From assembly GCF_000321225.1 (NCBI RefSeq), contig NW_004451007.1, positions 499,944 through 563,943 of the forward strand: a DNA stretch of 64,000 nucleotides, in the 5' to 3' direction. The position numbers and the translations under genes were made by a program. The stretch is from Odobenus rosmarus divergens. Lineage: Eukaryota > Chordata > Mammalia > Carnivora > Odobenidae. The notes under the pieces were generated by a model. That model was not told the origin of the DNA. It did no database searches and saw only the letters and a program-made list of their open reading frames with translations. Positions 48,300 through 60,282 of the stretch are shown here, piece after piece. The first letter of the stretch is position 1. Each line of letters starts with the position of its first letter.

Positions 48300-51200
48300 T
48301 TTTCCCACTAAGTCAACTGAAATCACTGGACATTATCTCTGAAACAACACAAGAAGCCTCTGAAACATGGAGAAAAGAAGACAAGCTGCCTTGAAACCTC
48401 AGAATCCAAGGAAAAAAATGGTGATGAGTTCTCATATATTTAAAACCTGAACTTGAAGAAGCTGGCAACCCAGAGAGCCAAAGGCACAGACCAAAACAAA
48501 ACCCCAACAAAAGCTTAATCTCTCCAGCCAAAGAACCAGGTTAAAGGCAGCCTAATAAAACAGAACATTTCTTAAACAGCAACCTTGCTACTCTTGCCAA
48601 ATACCACAGAAAACCATGCCCTTCTCCTCCCATACCCCAGAAGAGGTTGAGCTTCAGCTTCCACCCTTGCCAGAATACACTGAAGCACCTAAAGCCTTCT
48701 GCAGGGGTGGTGGCAGAAAAGACAGAGTGGGGAGGCTGGACTTGTATCCCCACCAGGAGATAATGATCCTCCAGTCTTCCTCAGTGTCAGGGGAGACAAC
48801 ATGGGAAATATGGACTTCCATCCCCACCCAACAATAAAGAGAAGCTGCCCTCTTGGGGGTCTAAAAAGACAGATGGGCAGCCTATATCATATAAACACTT
48901 GGCAGTAACAAGGCAGTGTCCCTTGTCGCACTTTGCCTTATTCTGCCAGAGTAATGTTAGAACAATGCAGCTGAAAGTGAAGGTTTAAATAAGACCCAGA
49001 ATATAATAGCCAGAATGTAAAAATACCCATGTTTCTGTTGAAAATCACCCATCTTAACAAGAACCAGGAAGATCACAAATTGCGTGAAAAAGGATAATCA
49101 ATAGATGCCAACACTGAGATGGCAGAGATGTTAGAATTATCTAAGATTTTAAAACAGTAATCGTAAAAATGCTTCAATGAGCAAATATGGACATATTTAA
49201 AACAAATAAGAAAATAGAAAGCCTCAGCAAATTAAGAGAAGATGTAAAGAACAACCAAATGAAAATTTTACAACTGAAAACATAATCAAAATAAAAACTC
49301 ACTGGGTGGGTTCAAAGCAAAATGGAGAAAACAGAGGGAGAAAATCAGTTAGCTTGAAGATAGAACAATGGAAAGTGCCCAATATAAACAACACAGAGAA
49401 AAAAATGATTGATGATAAAGAAACAGAGCCCAGGGACCTATGGAAGTATAACAAAAGACTTAAAAATTCATTTAGTGACATTTTAAGAGAAGAGAGAAGA
49501 AAGAAGGTGGAGGGTAAAAAGTATTCAGAGAAATAATGGCTGAAATTTCCTAAATTTGACACAATATATAAACATATGGAATTTAGAAGCTGAACAAAAC
49601 CCAAACAGAAAGAACTCAAAGAAATCTACACCAAGATATATGACAGTAGTACTTCCAAAAGGTAAAGACAAAGCAAAAAATTTTAAAAGCAGTGAGAGAA
49701 AAATCAGACCTCACATATGGGTGAAAAACAATTAGAATATCAACTTATTTCTCATCAGGAACCATAGAACCCAGAAGGAGTGATAAGCAGCATTTATCTA
49801 AAGTTGAAAGAAAAAAAAATCTATCCACTCAGAATTCTATATCCAGTGAAAATGTTGTTCAACATTAAAGGGGAAAATAAAGATTCTCAGATGAAAGAAA
49901 GCCAAAAGAACTTGTTGTCAGCAGACCTGCTCTGAAAGATTGGCTAAGGATGTCATCTAGACAAAAGAAATGATAAAAGGAGAAACCTGGAACATCAGAA
50001 AGGGGAAAAAAAAAAGCACAATAGGGAAAAATATAAGCAAATACAAAAGACTTTCTTAAGTTTCTAAATTATGTTTCATGAATGAATAAAGAATTATAAT
50101 ACTTTCTGATGTAGTCCTAAATGCATGTAGAGGAATTATTTAAGGCAATTGTATTGTATACAGGAAGGTAAATGGACATAAAGGGAGATGCCACATCACT
50201 TGAATTGATAAATGACACCAGTGGATGATGAATTATGTAAATATATAATGTATTACCTAGAACAATCACTAAAAGAGCTATGTAAAGAGATTCAATAAAA
50301 AACACTATATCAAAATGGAATTCTCAAAAATGATCAAGTAACCTACAGAAAAGTTAAAAAACAGGAAACATAAAAAATAGAACAAACAGAAAACAAAAAT
50401 AAAATGACAGATTTTACCCCTACTCAATAATCAATAATTATATGTAAATTATTTATATGTAAATAATGATATTAAATGTAAATGCTTTGAATACACCAAT
50501 TAAAAGAAATTGGAAGAATGAATTAAAAACATGACAGAACTATATGCTGTCTAAAAAAATTACTTCAATATAATCATATAATATTTGAAAGCAAAATGAA
50601 AGTAAAAAACATACCATGCAAACTATAAAAAAAAAATCAGGAGTGGCTATATACATATCAGATAATTGCCAGAGTTAGAGAAAGACATTATAAATTGACA
50701 AAAGGGTCAATTCATTGAGAAGATATAGCAATCCTCAATGTGGATTTACCAAGCAAGAGACATCAAAATATTTGTTGCTAATCCTGATAAAACAGAAAGA
50801 AGAAATAAATCTACAATTATAGTTTTGTGAATAAAACTGATAGAAATGATGAGATTGAAAGAGTAAACAGACAAATGCACCATTATATTGATGTCTCCAA
50901 CTCTTCCTATCAACAGTTAATGGAACAAATAGCAAACCAGCAAGGGTATAAAATAACTGAATATCACCATCAAATGAAAGAATCTAATCACATTTTTAGA
51001 ACACTTAACCTAACAAAAGTACAGCACACATTTTTTTGAAGTGCCTACATAACATACACCAAAATACAGACCTTCCTTGACTTCCCAATAAACATATTGT
51101 AAGTGGAAAACATTGTAAATCAAAAATGCATTTCATACACCTAACCTACCAAACATCAGAGCTTAGCTTCGCTTACTTTAAATGAGCTCAGAACATTTAC

Positions 51201-53430
51201 GTTAGCATACAGTTGAGCAAAATCATCTAACACAAGCCTATTTTATAATAGTGTTGAATATCTCATGTAATTTGTTGAATACTATACTGAAAGTGAAAAA
51301 CTGAATGGTTCTAAGTGTATTAGTTGTTTATTCGCCTGATCACGTAGCTAACTTAGAGCCATGGCTCCTTGCCCAGGATTACAAGAGAGTATCCTACCTC
51401 CTATCACTAGCCTGGAAAAAAAAATCAAAATTCAAAATTTGAAGTATCGTTTCTACTGACTACATATAACTTCTGTACATCGTAATTGAAAAATCATAAG
51501 TCAAACCACCATAAATCAGGGGCTGTCTGTAGGCCACACCCTGGCCATAAACAAACCTCAACAAATTTTGAAGAATTGAAAGCATACAGAATGTGTTCTC
51601 TAACTGCAATGGAATCAAACTAGAAATCATCAACAGAATGATACAGAAAACATTTGGAATCTAAGCAACACATTTTGATAGTCAATGGTCCTAAGAGAAA
51701 ATCTCAGGGGCTATTTAAAAAATTAAACTAAATAAAAATGAAAATACAACATATCAAAATTTGTGGAATACCACTAAAGCCATGTTGAAAGAGAAATTTA
51801 TTAGCACTAACTGCATACACTAAAAAGAGAAAAAGTCTCAAATAAATAAAAAGATTATCACTTTAAGAACCTAGGAAAAAAAGCATAAATTAAATCCAAA
51901 ACAATCCGAAGGAAAGATGTAATAAAGATAACAGAAATCAACCAAACTTAAAACAGAAAAATGACAGAGATAATCTATAAAACAAATACCTGTTTCTTTA
52001 AAAAGATGAATAGAGAAACCTAGCAAGACTGACAAAAACAAAAGACACAATTTATCAATACCAGGAATGAAACAGTGATATCACTATAGAAGCTGCACTT
52101 ATAAGAGGATATTATGAAAAACTCTACAAATATAAATTTGACAACTTAGATGAAATGGACCAATTCCTTTGAAAAACACAGACTATCACAACTTAACCCA
52201 GTATGAAATAGTTCATTTAAACTGTAATGTAAATATTAAGGAAATTGAATTTATAATTTTAAAAATCCCAAGTCCATTGGGTCTAGATGCTTTCAATGAA
52301 TAATTTTAATGAAATTGTAAAGAGGAATTAACACTAATTTTATACAATTTCTTCCAGAAATTGGAAAAGGAGGGAACACTTCTCATTTTCTTCTATGAAG
52401 CTACTATGTTCTTGATACTTAAAAGACAGAGTTACAGACCAACAACCCTAAAGAATACAGATGCCAAAATTCGTAACAAAATATTGCCAAATAGGATTCA
52501 ACAATATGTAAAAGAATTATACAACATTACCAAGGGGGTTTATTTCAGATATGCAAAACTGGTTCAATATTAGAAAATCAATTAATGTAATCCATATTAA
52601 GACACTGAAGAAGAAAAAACACATGCTTGTATTCATAGATTCAGAAAAAGCATTTGACAAAATTTGATACCCATTCATTATAAAAGTTCTAAAAAAAACA
52701 GGAATATAGGAAAATTTCCTCAACTTGATAAAGAGCATCTACAAAATAACCACAGGTGATATTGTACATAATGATTAAGGACTGAATGCCTTCCCCCGGA
52801 GATCAGGAATACTATAAGATTGTTCTCTCTCATCTCTCTTATTCAACATAATACTGGAAGATCTAACATTAAGTCAAGAAAAGAAAATAAAAGGCATTCA
52901 GATTGGAAAGGAAGGAATAAACTGTCATGATTTGCAGGTAACAGTACATAGAAAATCTTATAGAATATTTAAAAAACCCTTCTAGAAATAATAAGTTCAG
53001 CAATGCCACAAGATATAAAATAAATATACAAAACAATTGTATTTCTATACACTAGCAATGAAAATATGGACACTAAAAATATAATACCATTTACTTCATT
53101 TCCCTTAAAAATGAAATATTTAGGTATAAATCTAGCAACACACGTATAGGACTTGTATGCTGGAAACTAAAATGTTGGTAAGAGAAATAAAAATTCTAAA
53201 TTAATGGAGAGACACACTATGTTCACAGACTGGAAATCTCAAGGTTGTAATGATTTTAATTCTCCTAAACAGATATATTGTTTAACTTGATTCTTATCAA
53301 AATCCAGCAAGATATTTTGTAGATACATACAAGATCATTTTACTCTATATATGGGAAGACAAAAGAACTAGAATGACTGAAGCCATTTTTAAAAAGTAGA
53401 AAGTGGGGGGAGAATCTTTGAGTGGAAAGG
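48300..53430 (+). mobile_element. Long old L1 (L1M/HAL1-like 5' part plus ORF2), split by a Tigger
   Basis: The GC-richer 5' part (48300-48900) resembles an L1M/HAL1 5' region. The ORF1-side text follows ('gagatggcagagatgttag' near 49117, 'ctcagaattctatatccag' near 49828). ORF2 begins near 50400 with the endonuclease part ('atgtaaatgctttgaatac' near 50476, 'caattcattgagaagatat' near 50708) and resumes after the Tigger at 51531. The reverse-transcriptase region runs 52350-53100. The active-site box at 52931-52942 now reads F-A-G-N instead of FADD, so both catalytic aspartates are gone. The 3' end is missing. All frames are broken. Confidence 0.82.
51067..51529 (-). mobile_element. Tigger-type DNA transposon nested in L1 ORF2
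   Basis: A 463-bp element ends in imperfect inverted repeats (left 'cagaccttccttgacttcc', right 'accataaatcaggggctgtc'). The TA target is duplicated at 51065-51066 and 51530-51531. Removing it rejoins L1 text 'acaccaaaa-ta-ggccacaccctgg'. Internal landmarks include 'acacctaacctaccaaaca' near 51136 and 'gcaaaatcatctaacacaa' near 51217. It encodes no transposase. Orientation is given relative to the remembered consensus and is uncertain. Confidence 0.9.
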
Positions 53431-54127
53431 AAAGACCATAAGCGACAGTATAAAAAGTTGGAAGCAAAAAAAGCAATAAATATATTTGTAAAAATCAGTC
53501 AAGAGATTCACAAAATAAAAAGATGTAAAACATGACACCACATACCTAAAAAGTGTTGGGGGGAGCAGTAAAGAATGGGTTCAAACTTTTTTTTTTTTGC
53601 AGTCAGATATGACACAATTTTAATAATAATCTTTTTTTTTCTTTTTCAAGTTTTTACTTAAATTCCAGTTAGTTAACATACAGTGTAATATTATTTTCAG
53701 GTGTAGAATTTAGTGATTCAACACTTACATACAAGAATGGGTTCACATTTAAGCAACTATCAATATAATATAGACTGCTATATGCAGAAGATGTTATATG
53801 CAAACCTAATGGTAACAAATCAAAAACCAGTAATAGATTTGCAAAGAATAAAGAGAAAGTAATCCAAGTATATCACCAAAGAAAGCTAACAAACCATGAA
53901 AGAGAGCAAGAGAAGAAAGGATCAGAGAAAAACTACAACAATAACCACAAAACAAGTAACAAAATGGCAATAAATACAAATCTATCAATAATTCCTTTGA
54001 ATGTAAATGGACTAAATGCTCCAATCAACAGACAAAGGGTGACATAGTGGATAAAAAAACCAAGACCCATCTATATGCTGTCTATAAGAGACTTATTTCA
54101 TACCTAAAGCCATCTGCAGATTGAAAT
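53431..54127 (+). mobile_element. Younger L1 (L1MA-like) fragment: inter-ORF and endonuclease start
   Basis: The text matches the L1MA stretch before ORF2: 'gcaaagaataaagagaaag' near 53841, 'aaccatgaaagagagcaag' near 53892. The start of ORF2 follows ('aatgtaaatggactaaatg' at 54000; conceptually S-I-I-P-L-N-V-N-G-L-N-A-P-I), then 'agacttatttcatacctaa' near 54089. It is less decayed than the preceding L1. It stops abruptly at 54127 where an LTR begins, and is interrupted by the insertion at 53587-53732. Confidence 0.8.
53571..53748 (-). mobile_element. Tiny 5'-truncated L1 insertion with apparent 3' transduction
   Basis: The insert is 53587-53732, flanked by AAGAATGGGTTCA direct repeats (53571-53583 and 53733-53745). 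On the minus strand it reads: about 90 bp of carnivoran L1 3' end, a first A tract (about 53632-53640), 32 bp of non-L1 sequence (53599-53630), and a second A tract (53587-53598) at the insertion boundary. L1 end, A tract, unrelated segment and second A tract inside one target duplication is the signature of 3' transduction. Confidence 0.8.
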
Positions 54128-54868
54128 TACGTCAGATTCTACAGGTTAAAAGCTCAGTTCCACAGGACTGCCCTCACCCCTTCATGCCAGGCACCTGTCA
54201 CAAGGCCAGATTGTCATCTGGGCTTTTGATATTGGAATCTCCAATGACCCCCTCCCTGGGTCCCATTAATTTGCTAGAGCAGCTCACAGAACTTAGGAAA
54301 ACAGTTTACTTACCTTTCCTGGTTTATTATAAAAGGATATGATGAAAGATACAGATAAACAACTGGATGGAAGAGATGCATAGGGCAAGGTATGTGGAAA
54401 AGCACGCAGAGCTTCCCTGCCCTCTCCAGGTACCCCACTCTCCCAACACCTCCATGTCTTCACCAACCCAGAAGCTCTCCGAACCCCATATTTGGGGGAT
54501 TTGATGGAGGATTTATCACACAGACATGATGACTGTTAACTCCATGTTCAGCTATTCTCTCTTCTCAAGAGAATGGGGGTGAGGTTGAAAATTCCACGCT
54601 TCTAATCAAGGCTTGATCTTTCTGGTGACCACAGCTCATCTCGGAGCCCACCCAGAGTTGCCTTATTAGAACAAAAGACACTCATACCACGTAGGCTATT
54701 ACAAAGTTTTCAGGAACACTATGTCAGGAACCAGGGTCAAAGATCGAATATTAGAACAAAAGATGCTTCTAGTGCTCTTATCACCTCGGAATTATAAGGA
54801 TTTCAAATCAGTAGCTGTGCCAGGAACCAGGGGCAGAGACCAATATCTATTTTTCATTGTCTGACACA
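54128..54868 (-). mobile_element. Solo LTR of an endogenous retrovirus, minus strand
   Basis: On the minus strand it starts near 54868 with TGTGTCAG, then 'cctggttcctggcacagct', 'tcttttgttctaata', the 'gttggtgaagacatggagg' segment, and an AATAAA signal (the reverse of 'ggtttattataaaag' near 54323). It ends near 54128 with 'ttttaacctgtagaatctg'. The 3' end seems cut where it meets the L1. No gag, pol or env remains. The family is not assigned; it is old. Confidence 0.75.
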
Positions 54869-55254
54869 TATGAATCTACCATCATCTCAGTTTAATAAAA
54901 AAATTATTCTAAGGGCCTTACATATATGTTAATTCTTCTATATACTTGCTATTAATATGATTTGTATTATATCTTTATTTATATAGGTAGTCCTTGATTC
55001 CTGCAAGTTTTGGGGAACAGTGAGTTAGGAAGGGGAAAGTTAACATTTTTAACAACTCTAAGAATTCAACATTCAAGTCTGTATTCAAATTCTAATGAAT
55101 ATAGTCATCAAATCTTTATTACCTAAGATTTCAAACACAGGTGAAGCAGTCAAATCACAACTATGTAGGGTCATGTGTCCTCTCTTAACTCTTTTTACAT
55201 TTCGGTGGAACACTCTTAAGTGTCTATAATAACACGTTGCTTTGATATTCCAAT
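54869..55254. other. Noncoding DNA, nothing firmly recognised
   Basis: Positions 54988-55240 start 'taggtagtccttgattcct', which is reminiscent of a Tigger-type end, but no matching right end is found. Confidence 0.45.
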
Positions 55255-55450
55255 TTTACAAGTTACGGAGTCTCTCAATTCCATTATCTCTTTTTATCTT
55301 CACAAGAATTGCAAGTAGTTGGTAGGGCATGTATTATTACCTTCAGTTATTTTCCAAGAAATAAAATGGGAAGTCAGAGTGTTTAAATGAACTTGCCCAC
55401 ATACCCGCGGTTAAAAAGAATCAGAACAGGAACTGAAATTTTGTTTTTGA
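55255..55450 (-). mobile_element. MIR SINE, antisense
   Basis: Reversed MIR core: 'ccattatctctttttatct' near 55282, 'gggcatgtattattacctt' near 55325, 'agaaataaaatgggaagtc' near 55358, and 'atgaacttgcccacatacc' near 55387. Confidence 0.7.
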
Positions 55451-55959
55451 AAAAGTTCCTTCTGCGTGATGCTGCATCAAAATGTTAACTGTCTTCTGTT
55501 CTTATCTTTTCCTCACACAAAATAGTAATTTTTTAGGCTGGAATGAGCATGAATCTGCTCTTTCCTGAAAGGTGCCACTTTTAATACAGTAGTGTTTTCC
55601 TTCCTCTAAGCAAGATAAGGTCTCCTCTGACTACCTATAAATTTTCTTCAATCTTAGTTCTTGACATATGGTGAGTCAGTTCTTTGTGACCAAGGGCATT
55701 CAAAAAATCCAGTAATTTCTATTTTTTTAAGAAAGTCAGAACCAGAGGACCCATGAAGTAATCCTATTTAATATACTTTTTAGACAGCAATTAGTATTTC
55801 TGAGGGAAAAAAAATCTAATTTTGAAATGAAACGGATTCCACTGAAAGAAGCATAACATTGCCCCGTAGGAACAAGATGACCAATTTTACTCAAAACACT
55901 GAACCAAATGTCTTTTCCTCTGTCGTGGAAGAACATTTTCTCCATAATTAAACATTAAC
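55451..55959. other. Noncoding DNA, nothing recognised
   Basis: No gene or element identified. Confidence 0.55.
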
Positions 55960-56350
55960 TATTGGTACCAGTTGGACAAAATACCTGCTAAGTTGACTTG
56001 ACCATATTCTAGTTAAGCTTCCCACCTTCTCCCAGACCCCTTTACTTTGAACCGCACTCAGCCTGAGCCAGCACTGGAATGTGAAACAACTTACCAACCT
56101 TGTGAACTATCTGATCACACCACTAGCTCATCCCACTTCCCCATACCAGCTTCTCTCACACTTTGTTTACCCCTCCCTGTCAAAGATGCTTCCTTCTGGC
56201 TGGCCTCTGAGATTTGCAGATCTTACTGTCAGAACATTCTTTTCATTATAATCGTTTCCTTCCCCCTTATTCCAATAGTATTTTTTTTTTTTTTTTAGTA
56301 AAGTCTTTCCTTACCTAGTCCAGATTTGTTTTTGTTTGACAGTGGTCAGT
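55960..56350 (+). repeat. Possible solo LTR (ERV1-like)
   Basis: The right part has the look of an ERV1 LTR end: AGTAAAGTCTTTCC near 56299 (a variant poly-A signal), then 'ctagtccagatttgttttt', 'gtttgacag'. It is preceded by a C-rich U3-like stretch ('tggcctctgagatttgcag' near 56201). An 18-base T run (56280-56297) sits just before the signal. The left boundary is unclear. Confidence 0.4.
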
Positions 56351-56363
56351 GGTAAGAGAGTCA

Positions 56364-56595
56364 AGAGGAATGTTGAGGGGCACCTGGGTGGCTCAGTAGG
56401 TTAAGTGTTTGCCTTGGGCTCAGGTCATGATCCCAGGGTCCTGGGATCGAGCCCCACATTGGGCTCCCTGCTCCGCGGGAAGCCTGCTTCTCCTTCTCCC
56501 ACTCCCCCTGCTTGTGTTCCCTCTCTCACATGTCTCTCTCTGTCAAATAAATAAATAAAATCTTAAAAAAAAAAAAAAGAAGAGGGAATGTTGAG
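56364..56595 (+). mobile_element. CAN SINE (SINEC) with 14-bp target duplication
   Basis: The body is 56378-56580, with a well-kept head (GGGCACCTGGGTGGCTCAGT), box 'ctcaggtcatgatcccagg', CT body and an AAATAAATAAATAAAATC tail plus A run. AGAGGAATGTTGAG at 56364-56377 is repeated as AGAGGGAATGTTGAG at 56581-56595. It is the first SINEC after a gap of about 31 kb. Confidence 0.95.
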
Positions 56596-57429
56596 ACACC
56601 CAGGGGTGGTGAAGGATAAGCAGCCATTACCATCCCCAGGTCTGAAGGACCAGGATGAGGGAACCAGAGCCTGTTTGAGGGAGCTGCTACAATGAAACAG
56701 GAGCATTCCCCTGGAATTTTGCTATATAGAGATGTAATTCTGTCAAAACCTCAGTGTGGCAGGGAGAGAGAGGAAGGAATAAATATCTCATTCTTCTTTC
56801 TCCTGTCCTGTTTCTTGATGGTGCTCCCAGTCTAAAATAGGCAAGAGCTAAAGGACAGTTGGGCTGAACAATGTAGTTCTAGAGGTTAACTCCTACCCCC
56901 TCCCTGGGCAAAAGATAATTCAAGGGCAGCTATGGACCTGGAAACAAACAGAACTCATGCGATTCCTTTCTTTTAATCTTAAATTAATGATTTTGTTACT
57001 ATACTTGAGCTTTTACTGTAAAGCTGCCCTGTGATCCTTTTTGGTTGTACGTGGAGTGTACGTAAGTCTGTCAGTTCGTTATGGTGCACAAAATTAACAT
57101 AAAATTTTCAGAAATTTTAGTAGCATTGTGCAATTTCTGAATAATTTCTGCATTTGAATAACAACTGGAGTTTGACTTATTGTCCTGCTGATACTTTTGT
57201 GCTCAAGTTCACCAACTGATTTACCTCAAATATAGTGCCCTTTATTGGATATTGTTTCCTTGTTCACATGAATAACAAAAATCTAGACTTTGTTAGTCAT
57301 TAAATAACAAAGTCATTATGTAATATATGGTCTATACTGAAATGACTAGGATTCATTCAGTTGTTATTTTTCTTTAATCAAATATTATAAGTATTTCTTT
57401 CAAATCAAACCCCTTTTCAGATATTACCA
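56596..57429. other. Noncoding DNA, nothing recognised
   Basis: No gene or element identified. Confidence 0.6.
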
Positions 57430-57777
57430 TTGTTTGGGGTGTTTGAAACAATCAATATAAACAAGGAAGAGTATTCAAACTGTTTTGTTTCTTTATTTTT
57501 TGCTGATGATGTAATTGTACACCCAAAAAATCCAGTAGGAGGTAGCCAAAATTATCTAGAATTATCAAAAGAATTTGAGAAAAATGATGGAGACAATATG
57601 AAAAATCAAGAGCTTTTCAATATTAGCAATAACTGATCACAGAAAGGGGAAGACAATTTCCCCCACAGTGGCAATGAACACTATCAGATATTTATTAATA
57701 AATTTGAAAAGAATGATAATACATACGTATGAAGAAAGGTTATGAAATCCTATTAAAGTACACAGAATAAAATAATA
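57430..57777 (+). mobile_element. Old L1 ORF2 fragment with intact FADD box
   Basis: The frame 57430-57636 reads through the L1 reverse-transcriptase active site, F-A-D-D at 57499-57510, then V-I-V-H and the family's N-P segment. The following text ('aaatttgaaaagaatgata' near 57701) is the next part of ORF2. This short frame is a fossil, not a gene. Confidence 0.78.
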
Positions 57778-58015
57778 ATAGTAAATACATAGTGCTTCTT
57801 ATGGGTGGGGCTTTACACTTATTTTCTGAGCCTCATAGACACCTATGAAGCAGATGATATTATTCCTATTTAAAAGAAGAGACAACAAAAATACAGGGTG
57901 GGGGGCAGCATAACTTGCCCAGGGTCACACACAGGAAAAGTGTTCAGAGCCAGGAATTGAATCCAGGTGGTCTGATACATGCCCTTCACCATTAAACAAC
58001 ATTGCCTCTGTCTGG
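57778..58015 (-). mobile_element. MIR SINE, antisense
   Basis: Reversed MIR, nearly full length: 'gctttacacttattttctg' near 57810, 'tattcctatttaaaagaag' near 57861, 'taacttgcccagggtcaca' near 57911, 'ggaattgaatccaggtggt' near 57953, and 'cttcaccattaaacaacat' near 57983. It directly follows the L1 fragment. Confidence 0.9.
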
Positions 58016-59135
58016 CCTGAGTGGACATACAATCTTGAATGGGAATCCTTAACATATGATAGTCTTAATTCTTAAATTCACATATAAATGTAATGTTTTT
58101 TGAATAGGATGACTTAAATCAGTTCTCACAATCAAATGTAAATGTGATGTAGGGAATCATTGGAGGGGGACTATGCTGGATAAAATGGAAGTAAATTCAC
58201 ATAGAAGAAAAAATATCTAAAAGCCAATAAAAGTTTTCTGTTTTCTGTTTTTTTTTTTTTTTTTAAGGAATAGTGAGGGTGCCTGACTTAATACTAAAGC
58301 TATGCTTTTAGGCACTCACACAAGCTTCCTGCTAACTTTCCAGACAAGTGAAATAATTCTCCATTAACTGATGCAACACAGAAAAAATGGAGTTTTTTAT
58401 GTGTTATTTAGGTATTAGGCTGCTAGGTTTGTCAGATTGTTATTTTAATTTATATGAAGGGCAGAGGTACCTGTATAGAATTTCTAGAAAACTGTGTATT
58501 ATGAAAAACACACCTCAATGAAAAATATTTGAACATCTCTTGTGTTAATTAACAAAACCTGTGTACATATACCAACAGAGAAATATGAAATCTTGTTCTA
58601 AATTGCCTCTGGACTATGTAGTGTGCACTCATAATTAGGGTCTTTCAAATCCTTATTCATTGTCCCTGTAGTGTGGATATCTGATTAGTGTAATTCAAAT
58701 GTTAACTAAAAGTCCCTAGGGTGTAGATTAAATTAATACATATTTATATTATGCTGTCTACACTAGGATATTTTAAAGTAAGTTACAGACAATGAGACTC
58801 AATGGTTATAAGAAATTGGAAGGGATTACAATAAAAAAATTATTAAAAAAAAAGAAATTGGAAGGAATAAAAGAAATAATTGCAGATTCACTTTATGTCT
58901 GCGTTATAGTGATTTCTCAATTAAATAGCATTAATTAATTTAAAAATTCATATATATGCCTGCAAAATTATAATATAAGGTAACATTACAATGTGATCTG
59001 GTATAAACTACCAACTCTCTAATTCTAGATGTTGAAAACATCTAACCAACCAGGGGATACCTTAGTTCTTTGGTTCGGTTCTCATGTACCTCCAAATTAT
59101 GCATTAACTGTCATATTCCCAGGTCACACTGTCAC
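58016..59135. other. AT-rich noncoding DNA, nothing recognised
   Basis: No gene or element. A poly-T run lies at 58248-58264. Confidence 0.6.
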
Positions 59136-59500
59136 AGGTTGGGTTTTTTGGGATGCAGACTGAAACAGAGATTAGCATGCAAGAAATTTAATAGGAAGTG
59201 CTCTTGGGGTCAGCATTTGTGGAATGGAAGAGAAGGAGGCAGAATGCATTAGAGGGAGAGTAGAACCTTCGTTGATCCCATTTGGGAGCTTTGGGGTTGA
59301 GATGGTCCAAGAATTGTCTTGAGTTGTTGTTAGGGCTTGGGGATAGGATGGGGCTGCTGGAAGGAAAGGAAACCTTGATCAAAGCATTTTTCTTCAGCAG
59401 AGGCAGTCCCCAAAGAGGACTGGCAACTGAGGAATGCCTTTTAGCAGTCCCAGTGGCTGGGGTAAAGGCTGGCTTTCCTGAAGGGGAATCTGGGTGGTGC
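59136..59500. repeat. Unnamed dispersed repeat, copy C
   Basis: The sister of the copy at 36300-36640 (see that entry for the shared blocks). It runs into a CA microsatellite at its right end. The 90-codon ORF (59282-59554) ends in a His-Thr run coded by that microsatellite and is not a gene. Confidence 0.55.
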
Positions 59501-59505
59501 AGGGG

Positions 59506-59506
<1 letters not shown>

Positions 59507-59547
<41 letters not shown>
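59507..59547. repeat. (CA)20 microsatellite
   Basis: An uninterrupted 41-base CA run, the cleanest dinucleotide array in the window and probably polymorphic. Confidence 0.95.
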
Positions 59548-59549
<2 letters not shown>

Positions 59550-60264
59550 ATTGATCTACACAAATGTTAATAATAGGGTTGGGTAATAATTCTAGACTAC
59601 TACCAATCTGTGTTTATAGTTTCCTAACATTCAGACTTGAAGGCAGAGATTCAACATGAAGTATAATCATATACTCCAGAAGTGTTCCTATGTGATAGGG
59701 AAGAAATCCATCCTAGTTCTGGTGTATATTCCCATCATTTCTAAAAATGTGCCTTTGGATCCTTCCGGAGCCAGCCAAGGAATTCCTTCTTCATGGCAAG
59801 TTGAAGAGAATTCTTTGACAAAAGATAATAACTTCTAGTCTGACTAATCTCTGTTGAATTCCCTCTGGTGTGCCTGCTTCCCCACCAAGAAACTTGTGGT
59901 GATTATTTCCAGTATCTTTTCAGAAGAGTAAGTACTTTTCTTGCCATTTCTCTGGGATTTTGCTATTAAACAGTTGAAGCCACAATAGATGTGGACTCAC
60001 TTTACAATTATAACACTAATATGAGTATGCGGTTTTTAATCTTTGCTTTCAATTATTGGCCAGTAAAAATATATAAAAAAATTCTTTTCTAAAGTTTGTA
60101 GATTTTCCAAGGCATTGGTCAATTAGCTAAAGTAAATTAACCAAATGACCTCTATGTCAAATTATTTTGAAATGTGGTTTCACTAAAATCTCAGAACCAA
60201 TAATTTAAGGCCCAATTTGTGTGTGTGTTGGGGGGGGGGCGCTAAAGGTGAATAGGATCCAGGA
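59548..60264. other. Noncoding DNA with a G run
   Basis: No gene. A TG run followed by ten or more G bases is at 60220-60240. Confidence 0.55.
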
Positions 60265-60282
60265 ATAGGATTTCCAGATAAA

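Noticed and set aside
59282..59554. ORF ending in a histidine-threonine run
   Set aside because: The run is coded by the CA microsatellite and the rest by an interspersed repeat.
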